From positions 144,544-208,543 of the forward strand of contig JAQTMR010000002.1 in NCBI GenBank assembly GCA_028714255.1: a stretch of 64,000 bases of DNA. The letters are read 5' to 3'. The notes beneath the pieces were generated by a model. It searched no databases and was not told the origin of the DNA. It saw nothing but the letters and a program-made list of their open reading frames with translations. The stretch comes from Phycisphaerae bacterium (GTDB lineage: Bacteria; Planctomycetota; Phycisphaerae; Sedimentisphaerales; Anaerobacaceae). How positions within the stretch are numbered: the stretch's first letter is position 1; every line of letters starts with the position of its first letter. Position numbers and translations under genes: made by a program. Of the stretch, positions 56,255 to 64,000 are shown in pieces.

Positions 56255-57577
56255 CTAATCAATCTTTTCGTCGGCGATGATTTGCTTTAAGCTGTACTGA
56301 TTCAGAACATCCCGCTGCTCTCGAGTTATCTGTTTGAGATTATCCGATGGGCCTATTGCCGACTGTGCGAAACTTATTTTGGCGATGGCTTCGGCAATAT
56401 CCGACAAACTTGTTTTTGCCGGGTCCCTCGCAGGGACAAAACCAGCCTTCGGCTCGGCGGTCTTTATCATAATCCCGCTATTGACAAGATGGTTCAGAAT
56501 CTTCTCGGCAAGCTCGGCGGGAATATTCAATTTGCTGCTGATAACCTCAGATGAAACCGGCGCGTTGTTTTTTTCAAACGCAGCGGCGACCTCTCTTGCT
56601 ATGTTCATAGCGGTGAGGTCGTTGGCTATAAAATAGTCCTCTGTTCTCTTGGCGGCCGCAATCTCGGCGGCATCAAGACTGTTTAAGTGCTGCATCGTAA
56701 ATGTCAATTGCAGTCCGAACAGCACAATAAGCCACGTAATAAAAATCCAGAAAATTCCTAACGGTATAAGCCCCAAAACGCCGTAAACCTGGCTGTAAGG
56801 AATAAGTTTTATAACATACAGACCGAATCCCCACTTCGCAAGACTCCACGCTAAAGCTGCTACCATCGCCCCGAAAATTGCCGCCTTTGCCCGTACCTTT
56901 GTATTCGGCAGAACAAAATAGAGCAGGAAGAATGCGACCACCGCCACCACATAAGACAAAACCGCAGGAGCAATATTTGACAAAATGGTTTTTTCTATCT
57001 GCCCGATGAATGTGTATCGGGTTGTTACATAGATGCCCGCCCCGAGAAGCAGCGGACCAAGAGTCAGAATCGCCCAGTAATTAATTATTCGATGCAGAAA
57101 ATCTCTGCCTTTACCCACGTGCCAGATATTATTAAACGCCTTTTCTATGGTCGATAGTAATGCCAATGCCGCCCAGATAATAAGCACTGTGCTCACCAGT
57201 GCAATCGTCCCTTCGTTCAGCCCGTCAAAGACCCGACCGATTATTCTGTCGAGGTGCTCGGTTAGCTGTACCTTCGCTTCGGGATTCGCAGGGTCGGGAT
57301 ACTCGATGGTCGAAAGATGAAGTTGTTTATAGACGACGCCTTTTACCTTGTCTCCCACTCCCGTATATGCCGGAATAGACTGAAATATCAACAATGTCAC
57401 TACCGCAAGAGGAACAAGGCCGAATATGGTGTGATATGAAAGCGCAGCCGCCTGCTGACCTGCCCTGTTCTTTGTCAAAAGTTTCGCACAGTGCCACCAT
57501 AGTTTAACCTGAAAAACCAGAAATCGGCTCGCCCTGCCAAACTGTTCCGTCGGCACAGTTAAAATTTTTTCCAACAT
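56255..57577 (-). CDS. YihY/virulence factor BrkB family membrane protein
   Basis: 440 aa; AAALSYHTIFGLVPLAVV, LIPLGIFWIFITWLIVLFGLQLTF. Confidence 0.9.
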   Translation of the reverse strand: MLEKILTVPTEQFGRASRFLVFQVKLWWHCAKLLTKNRAGQQAAALSYHTIFGLVPLAVVTLLIFQSIPAYTGVGDKVKGVVYKQLHLSTIEYPDPANPEAKVQLTEHLDRIIGRVFDGLNEGTIALVSTVLIIWAALALLSTIEKAFNNIWHVGKGRDFLHRIINYWAILTLGPLLLGAGIYVTTRYTFIGQIEKTILSNIAPAVLSYVVAVVAFFLLYFVLPNTKVRAKAAIFGAMVAALAWSLAKWGFGLYVIKLIPYSQVYGVLGLIPLGIFWIFITWLIVLFGLQLTFTMQHLNSLDAAEIAAAKRTEDYFIANDLTAMNIAREVAAAFEKNNAPVSSEVISSKLNIPAELAEKILNHLVNSGIMIKTAEPKAGFVPARDPAKTSLSDIAEAIAKISFAQSAIGPSDNLKQITREQRDVLNQYSLKQIIADEKID

Positions 57578-57610
57578 TGCGGTCTCCTCTTTTAACTCTA
57601 ACCAGACCTT

Positions 57611-60058
57611 TTATTTCGATAACACCTTTTCGAGCTCCTTCATTAGCTGCTGTTTCAATTGGTCTTGGAGTAATCGGCCTAAATCAAGTTTCGGCTTATC
57701 AACAGTTCCTCTAAGAGGCAGCGCTATCCTTGCACCTTCGACCTCTTTGCCGATTCTCGCCGTTCTGCCTGCCGTAGTATAAGGCAGAGTAACAGTCATA
57801 TTCAAACTTTTATCCAGGCCTATAACGCCGGCGAAATTAACAGGGTTATCGCCGACGTCCATTTGCATATCGTCATATTTCAGGTAACCATTCTGCAAAA
57901 TAAACTTTGTCGGATGAATGGTTATATCCACGCCGCGTTCACTCGCGCCGCCCACCGAAAGAATCTGCCCGAGCAAATCGCCCGCTTCCATGCGAAGCTG
58001 TGTTATCGAAACTGTGCCGATAACTTCGATGTCATTTTTAGCATTTTCCGCCAGCGGTATTGTGAGCCTCTCACATTCGAAATTCGCTGTTCCGCTTACC
58101 CTGACGGCATTGGCGAATATAGGATTCAAATATACCAGGAGTCTTCTGGTTACTTCCTCATTTATTTGAACGTCCTTTACGATCTGAATTGGCCCCGGCG
58201 TTTTCAATAACGTCGGCTTCCGCGTCAAATCCGCCTCGCCGGCGAAATTGAGCCTGCCGTTGTTTACAACCGACGAAAACGGAGCGATTTTCAACAAACC
58301 GTTCTCGATTTGAATATCCACATCGGTTGGCCCGAAATAAAAACCGAAATAATTTGTACTTGCCAGACTCACTTTTGCTTTAACGTCGAAGTCCTTAACT
58401 CCGGGAGCGCTCCAGCCTTGTCCTGTTGCTGCGGAAAAAATCATATCAACCGTCGGCGCAAAAATGCTCACTCCCTCTGCTGAGCGTAATCGAAGATTCC
58501 TGACCGCCGCCGAACCTGCCGTTGTAAATTTATCCCTTGAAATTGACGCTTTGCCCTGACTGGTAAACTCACCGGCTATTCCGTATCCTTTTGTGTCCAC
58601 GAACTGCCCCAGCTCTGTCTGAAACTTCGCTAGATTTACATCGCCGTGGTAATCGAGCTGCTCATCCGTCCCGCTGCATTTTATTACAGCAAACCCGGAG
58701 GACAAATCCAGTTTGTTTAACTTTGTTCCGCTTTTATCTGAGGTGATTTCCACTTCCGCAAGCACCGGCGCTGACAAAGCTGCCATTCTTCCGCCGACCG
58801 TACCTTCCAGCCGTTCGAGAGTTGTCTGCCCCTTTATTTTCCTTGCCCCAGCTTCCATCATGGACTCGACGTTTCCTTTCAGAGTTCCCGAAGTTACCCT
58901 TGTTCCTGCTTTAAGACCCAAAACCCCGGGCATTTGGCCGGCAAGTTGTGCCGCATCGAGTTGGAAACTTCCGCTTAAACTCGAATCCGTCCTCAAAAAA
59001 TCATCCAGCGAACCGAACGTCGCGGGGATAGTGCCTTGCCCGTCAGCCTTGAACCAGTCAGACTCGATATCGAAACTTTCTATATTTATCATCTGCTTGG
59101 CACGGGCCAGTTTTACATTAACGCCCAGTCGGCTTGTCTTAAATCGCCCGCCCGTTAATTTAACGGTGTCCACATTTAAATTGCTGCCATCGACCTTTGC
59201 CGTCAGATTTTCAAGCTGACCATTACTGATTTCGCCTTTTATATTGCCCGAAAGTTTCCCACTGGCCCCGACCTCAATCCCGCCAAGCGCAAAAATCGGC
59301 GCCAGCGATTCGAGTTCTAAATCGTTTACCTCAACAGTTACTTCTCCGCTGGTCCCTTTCCATCGCCAGCCCCGCCCCGGGACTACCCGCCCGTTTGCGC
59401 TAATCTTCGATTCCCTGCCGCCGTCAACTACCGCCAAAGCTATATCGAAATTCGTTCGCTCTCCCGCAGGCCGTAAATCTAAACGCGAGTTTATCCGCGA
59501 TAGCTCGATTGTCCCCGCTTTTGCGTCCGTAACCTTCAAATTACCATCCTTGATGGTCAGGTCAAGTTTTTTAACAGGCAGGGCAATCGGCCGCGATTTT
59601 TTAACGGCAGTTTTCTTGCCTGAACTTGCAGCTTGTTGCCTCGGCTGCACCGGCGAAGGAACAAGATTTATCTCTGCTCTCGGTTCTAAAATCTCCGTTT
59701 GGCCCAATGATAAACTTCCCGTTAAAATAGAAAGGTAACGAGGCTTCGTGGTGATTTGTTTGACCCGAACGGAAGTTTGCCCTGCGTTATCATCGAAACT
59801 GATGTTTATAACCTTAATGCCTTTTAGCCACCCCATTGTAAGACTGGCAAAATCTACTTTTCCGTCTATCGAGCCGTTGATTTTGGACAATATCATCTCT
59901 CGTCCGCCCCTGGAGGACACATACCATGGCACCGCGAGAACCGCCAGCATAATCAAGGCGATTGCCAGCGCCGCCGTCCACTTGAGTATCTTTGTCTTTG
60001 TTTTCTTCTTCGGTTTGGATTTTGTAGTTTCTTCCGTACTCATTTGCTTGTTCCCCAA
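57611..60058 (-). CDS. Large AsmA-like membrane-anchored protein
   Basis: 815 aa; N-terminal TM, AsmA-type beta-rich repeats, C-terminal LPLRGTVDKPKLDL. Confidence 0.75.
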   Translation of the reverse strand: MGNKQMSTEETTKSKPKKKTKTKILKWTAALAIALIMLAVLAVPWYVSSRGGREMILSKINGSIDGKVDFASLTMGWLKGIKVINISFDDNAGQTSVRVKQITTKPRYLSILTGSLSLGQTEILEPRAEINLVPSPVQPRQQAASSGKKTAVKKSRPIALPVKKLDLTIKDGNLKVTDAKAGTIELSRINSRLDLRPAGERTNFDIALAVVDGGRESKISANGRVVPGRGWRWKGTSGEVTVEVNDLELESLAPIFALGGIEVGASGKLSGNIKGEISNGQLENLTAKVDGSNLNVDTVKLTGGRFKTSRLGVNVKLARAKQMINIESFDIESDWFKADGQGTIPATFGSLDDFLRTDSSLSGSFQLDAAQLAGQMPGVLGLKAGTRVTSGTLKGNVESMMEAGARKIKGQTTLERLEGTVGGRMAALSAPVLAEVEITSDKSGTKLNKLDLSSGFAVIKCSGTDEQLDYHGDVNLAKFQTELGQFVDTKGYGIAGEFTSQGKASISRDKFTTAGSAAVRNLRLRSAEGVSIFAPTVDMIFSAATGQGWSAPGVKDFDVKAKVSLASTNYFGFYFGPTDVDIQIENGLLKIAPFSSVVNNGRLNFAGEADLTRKPTLLKTPGPIQIVKDVQINEEVTRRLLVYLNPIFANAVRVSGTANFECERLTIPLAENAKNDIEVIGTVSITQLRMEAGDLLGQILSVGGASERGVDITIHPTKFILQNGYLKYDDMQMDVGDNPVNFAGVIGLDKSLNMTVTLPYTTAGRTARIGKEVEGARIALPLRGTVDKPKLDLGRLLQDQLKQQLMKELEKVLSK

Positions 60059-60144
60059 AATTACCAGGATGGTCGGCCTCTACATAAAAACACAGGAGCG
60101 TGAAGATGCAGAGTGCCGTCGGCTGATGCGATTATAACTTATAA

Positions 60145-60705
60145 TCAATCGAGCAATATTTCGTTCGATTTATGTTTGACGACCTCATCGACCTTGTCGC
60201 TGAACTCCTTGGTGAGGTCGTCCATTTGTTTCTTGCCGTTCTTCAGGTCGTCTTCGGTGATAAGTTTGTCTTTTTCCTGCTTTTCAAGGTGTTTAATCGC
60301 ATCTCTTCTTACGTTGCGAATGCCGATTTTTGTCTGCTCACTCATCTGTTTGACCTGGGTGACAAGGTTGCTTCTTCTTTCTTCGTTAAGCGGCGGAATG
60401 GTCAATCTTATCATGCCTCTGTCAACAATAGGCGTTATGCTCAGGTCACTGTTCTTGATTGCCTTTTCTATCTCCCTGGCTGAACCCGGGTCGAATGGCC
60501 TAATCAAAATCATATCATGCTGGGGGACCGACACCGCTGCTATAGCTTTAATCGGACTCTGTGTCCCGTAACACTCGACTCTTATATTATCAACCAGCCC
60601 CGCGGACGCTCTTCCGCTGCGAACGCCTTTTAATTCATCCTGCAGCACTTCTACTGCTTTGTTCATCTTCGATTTGTTTTCCAGGATAATTTCTTTAGTA
60701 GGCAT
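60145..60705 (-). CDS. frr: Ribosome recycling factor
   Basis: 186 aa; GRASAGLVDNIRVECYGTQSPI, RPFDPGSAREIEKAI, NVRRDA. Confidence 0.97.
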   Translation of the reverse strand: MPTKEIILENKSKMNKAVEVLQDELKGVRSGRASAGLVDNIRVECYGTQSPIKAIAAVSVPQHDMILIRPFDPGSAREIEKAIKNSDLSITPIVDRGMIRLTIPPLNEERRSNLVTQVKQMSEQTKIGIRNVRRDAIKHLEKQEKDKLITEDDLKNGKKQMDDLTKEFSDKVDEVVKHKSNEILLD

Positions 60706-60745
60706 CTTCCACCTCGCATCTTATATTGATTTGTCACAGGCCGAG

Positions 60746-61465
60746 CTATTCGCCGATATAAGTACCGACCTGCTCGCCGCGAATCGCTCTGCTTATATTG
60801 CCTTCCTTGAAAATATTCAAAACGATAATTGCGATACCGTTGTCCCTGCAAAGGGCTATTGCCGAGTGGTCCATCACGCGCAGATTGTTCTTTAACACAT
60901 CCCCATAAGAGATTTTCTCGAACAGCTTCGCCTTCGGATTTTTCCTCGGGTCGTCGCTGTAAACCCCGTCCACATTCGTTGCCTTTATGACCACCTCTGC
61001 CTCGAGCTCTGTTGCCCGTAGCGCAGCACAGGTATCGGTTGTAAAAAACGGATTCCCTGTTCCGCCGGCTAATATCGCTACTCTTCCCCGCTCGAGATGA
61101 TGGAAAGCGCGCCTCCGTATAAACGGCTCGCACATCGCAGCGACATCAATCGCGCTTAAGACCCTCGTCGGCTGTCCGAGCTTTTCGAGGACCTCCTGCA
61201 GCGCACAGGCGTTTATAATCGTGGCCAGCATTCCCATATAATCAGCCGTGTTTCTCGGTATGCCGCTGACCTCTGAGAACTTCGCTCCACGCAAAAAATT
61301 TCCCGCCCCGACTACCACTGCCACCTGCGGACCGAGTTTGCATATCTCCGTTATTCTTTTGGCAATTGAATTGAGCGAGTCCCCGTCAATCCCGAATCCC
61401 CCTGCTTTGCAAAAACTTTCCCCAGACAGCTTCAGTAACACTCGCTTATATTTGCTTTTCGCCAT
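60746..61465 (-). CDS. pyrH: UMP kinase
   Basis: 239 aa; YKRVLLKLSGESF, VGAGNFLRG, GTGNPFFTTDTCAALRA. Confidence 0.97.
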   Translation of the reverse strand: MAKSKYKRVLLKLSGESFCKAGGFGIDGDSLNSIAKRITEICKLGPQVAVVVGAGNFLRGAKFSEVSGIPRNTADYMGMLATIINACALQEVLEKLGQPTRVLSAIDVAAMCEPFIRRRAFHHLERGRVAILAGGTGNPFFTTDTCAALRATELEAEVVIKATNVDGVYSDDPRKNPKAKLFEKISYGDVLKNNLRVMDHSAIALCRDNGIAIIVLNIFKEGNISRAIRGEQVGTYIGE

Positions 61466-61505
61466 TCTTTTAAACGCTATACGTTATCTGTCTGCGGCCG
61501 AACTG

Positions 61506-62372
61506 CTACCCGACTTCGAACCGCACGAATCTTTTTATCTTCGCTGTACCGCCCGATTGTTTGGCCGCCTCATCTAAAACCTGTGTAACGGTTTTGCTGT
61601 CGTCTTTGACAAACTGCTGGTCAACAAGGCAGTTCTCCGCGAAGAACTTTTTCAACTTACCTTCGACAATTTTATCAATGATGTTTGCAGGTTTATTTTT
61701 AATCTGTTCCGCGAAAATGGCTTTTTCTCTTTCGATTACTTCCGGGCTGATGCCGTTCTTGTCCAAAGCCTGCGGTTTGGTTGCGGTAATGTGCATCGCT
61801 ATATCGACCGCTATTTGTTTCAGTGCGTCCCCAGCTGCTGTTTTGTCATCGCCGGTTTCTATCTGCACCATTGTGCCGACCTTGCCGTTAAAGTGAATAT
61901 ATGTGCTGATAAGCCCCGGCAAATCGAGCGTGTATTTCGCAAAATCGCCAACGGCAATCTTCTCGCCCGTTTTGCTGACTAACTCGGTAACTATATCGCG
62001 GCACTTTTTGCCGCCGACGGATGTCTCTAAAATATTCTCTACGCCCGTATCCGCCGAGCATGCCAGTGCAAAATCACCGAGCGATTTCGCCGCCGCGGCA
62101 AAATCATCGCTCTTGGTTACGAAATCCGTCTCGCAGCAAAGCGTCGCCATCGCCGCAACTTTGCCGTCACCGCCGGCCTTGCCGACAACCAGTCCTTCTG
62201 ATGTCTCGCGCTCGGCTCGTTTCGCCAGAGTCGCAAGACCTTTTTTCCTCAACAGGTCTATTGCCTTCTCAACGTCACCGCCGGTTTCTTCGAGCGCCTT
62301 CTTGCAGTCCATCATCCCCTGCCCGCTCATCTGCCGAAGTTTCATTACCGTCGCAGCTGAAATTTCCGCCAT
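61506..62372 (-). CDS. tsf: Elongation factor Ts
   Basis: AATVMKLRQMSGQGMMDCKKALEE; start at 62372 preferred over 62387. Confidence 0.96.
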   Translation of the reverse strand: MAEISAATVMKLRQMSGQGMMDCKKALEETGGDVEKAIDLLRKKGLATLAKRAERETSEGLVVGKAGGDGKVAAMATLCCETDFVTKSDDFAAAAKSLGDFALACSADTGVENILETSVGGKKCRDIVTELVSKTGEKIAVGDFAKYTLDLPGLISTYIHFNGKVGTMVQIETGDDKTAAGDALKQIAVDIAMHITATKPQALDKNGISPEVIEREKAIFAEQIKNKPANIIDKIVEGKLKKFFAENCLVDQQFVKDDSKTVTQVLDEAAKQSGGTAKIKRFVRFEVG

Positions 62373-62466
62373 TTTCAAGAACTCCAATTTACAATTAGAT
62401 AGTGCATAAACAAATGGCTATAACTTTGCCATAGACGCCGCACAAAGGCGTTTCCGATTTGCGTTT

Positions 62467-63309
62467 TTATTCCGATTGTTCCGGCTCGGCTTGTCCCGTA
62501 GAAGGTTGCTCAGCGGCGCTGTCCTGCCGGCCTTCCTGCCCTGCCCCGGTCGCATCCGCACGGGCCATAGCAGGCCTTCTCGAACGAGTTCGCTTCGGAC
62601 GTGGTCCCGGCTCGGGCCGAGTTGTAACCATCGTCTTGCCGATTGCTACTGCCTCTGCCAGCTCGTTGAGTATCAAATCAATCGCCCTTATCGAATCGTC
62701 GTTTGCCGGAATCGCTATATCAACTGTGTCCGGGTCCGAATCCGTATCAATGATTCCTATCGTTGAAATACCCAGCTTCTTGGCTTCACGCAGGGCAAGA
62801 TATTCCTTGCTGACATCAACAACCACCATTGCGCCCGGCAGACGCGTCATCTCGCGAATGCCTTCGAGGTTGCCTTTTATCTTCCGCATCTCACGTTTCA
62901 GACGTGACGCCTGCTTCTTGCTTTCCTTCTCGAGCGTCCCCGCTTCCTGCATCGCTTCCAACTGCTCCAGCCTCTGTAGCCGGGACCGAATCGTCCTGAA
63001 GTTCGTAAGCGTTCCGCCGAGCCATCGCCCGGATACATAATGCATCTCGCACTTGGCCGCGACGGCCTCAACCGCCTTTTGAGCCTGACGCTTTGTCCCT
63101 ATAAAGACAACGTCTTTGCCGGAAGCAACCACATCGGCGAGCAGCTTCTTCGCCACCAATACCCCGCCCAATGTCTTTCTAACATCAATAATATGGATAT
63201 TGCCGCGCTTGGCAAAAATAAACGGGGCCATCCTGGGATTCCATCTGCTCACACCATGCCCAAAATGCACCCCTGCGTTAATTAGTTCACGAGCCAGCTC
63301 TTTTGCCAC
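62467..63309 (-). CDS. rpsB: 30S ribosomal protein S2 with extended low-complexity C-terminus
   Basis: LINAGVHFGHGVSRWNPRMAPFIF, GRWLGGTLTNF; operon rpsB-tsf-pyrH-frr. Confidence 0.97.
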   Translation of the reverse strand: MAKELARELINAGVHFGHGVSRWNPRMAPFIFAKRGNIHIIDVRKTLGGVLVAKKLLADVVASGKDVVFIGTKRQAQKAVEAVAAKCEMHYVSGRWLGGTLTNFRTIRSRLQRLEQLEAMQEAGTLEKESKKQASRLKREMRKIKGNLEGIREMTRLPGAMVVVDVSKEYLALREAKKLGISTIGIIDTDSDPDTVDIAIPANDDSIRAIDLILNELAEAVAIGKTMVTTRPEPGPRPKRTRSRRPAMARADATGAGQEGRQDSAAEQPSTGQAEPEQSE

Positions 63310-63507
63310 AAAAAACCTCCAAATTTCTTTCTTATTTCGTCCGCCTTTCGCCAGCAGACAGACTCGGCAAGTTAACGTAAATTCAACAATATGTCAAGAT
63401 TTTTTGCCAAATATGGCAATTTTTAGCTCCCGCACCCAAAACCACCGCCAAATCCCCCCAAACCCCGCCTGTGCCCACAAACCCTTTTAGGGCGGGTTTT
63501 GTTAGAT

Positions 63508-63533
63508 TGTTTAGCCGTCGCCGTCCCGGCGAC
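63508..63533. repeat. Palindromic repeat overlapping the 3' end of the RF-like CDS
   Basis: TTGTTTAGCCGTCGCCGTCCCGGCGAC, reverse complement of the 27459-27485 element with one substitution. Confidence 0.85.
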
Positions 63534-63867
63534 GACGCCGTTTGCGTCTCTGCTTCTGTTTGCGTATCTTCTCTGCTTTTAGCCCCGCGGGGCTTTTAGA
63601 GCCGAATTTCGCATCTTCTAACATCTCGCAGAGTCTTTTTCGTGCGTAATACCGGTTCAGACCCTGCGTTCTTCCCCGCTGCATCTTTACTTCCAGCCCG
63701 CTTTTGACGTGTTTCAGATAAACACAGCTTGCCGTCTTATTCACCTTTTGCCCGCCCGGCCCGGCCGAGCGAACATACTTTTCCTCGATATCCGCCTCGC
63801 GCAACCCCAGCCCAACCATCCTCGCCTCCAACTCCTCCTGCTTCTTATCAGTTACTCCAAAATTCAT
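63511..63867 (-). CDS. Release-factor-like GGQ protein (RF-1 domain, ArfB/C12orf65-like)
   Basis: 118 aa; VRSAGPGGQKVNKTASCVYLKH and basic C-terminal tail. Confidence 0.88.
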   Translation of the reverse strand: MNFGVTDKKQEELEARMVGLGLREADIEEKYVRSAGPGGQKVNKTASCVYLKHVKSGLEVKMQRGRTQGLNRYYARKRLCEMLEDAKFGSKSPAGLKAEKIRKQKQRRKRRRRRDGDG

Positions 63868-64000
63868 AACAAATTCTCTATCCGAAAGCCCTCAACTTTA
63901 TGTTGGGGGTTACTTGATTGTTTAGCCCCCCGGTTCTTTTATGCTTATATAAGGCTTTCATCTTAACCCAAAACAACGTCTTTCAGTGATTTAACCGGAG

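Overview
This 64 kb window looks chromosomal and comes from an anaerobic bacterium. Dockerin-like motifs, a PEP-CTERM protein and characteristic intergenic repeats suggest a Planctomycetes/Phycisphaerae-like host; this is inference only. The main functional block (about 2.8-17.0 kb) is a nearly complete carbonyl branch of the Wood-Ljungdahl pathway: acsE, acsD, cooC, acsV-like ASKHA ferredoxin, acsC, acsB, cooS, an FAD/NAD oxidoreductase and a CooF-like ferredoxin on the minus strand, with a divergent DUF3786-like gene and a second cooC. A probable electron-bifurcating NfnAB/SudAB pair lies at 45-47.4 kb. The rest is mostly housekeeping: purE, clpC, asd, truA, frr-pyrH-tsf-rpsB, one tRNA-Thr, an HtrA protease, a DUF1015/aminotransferase pair and secreted dockerin-like proteins. 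Main items to follow up: (1) short palindromic or heptameric intergenic repeats that also appear in frame inside, or at the ends of, several ORFs; (2) an AT-rich accessory segment (22.4-27.5 kb) bracketed by a 185-bp indel-free duplication of the purE 3' end, containing a DUF5678-like/retropepsin-like gene pair; (3) a strongly structured intergenic region (26.84-27.40 kb) around an unlisted 44-aa ORF; (4) an RNase HI-PurN fusion. All calls come from reading the sequence and the ORF track; no database search was run.
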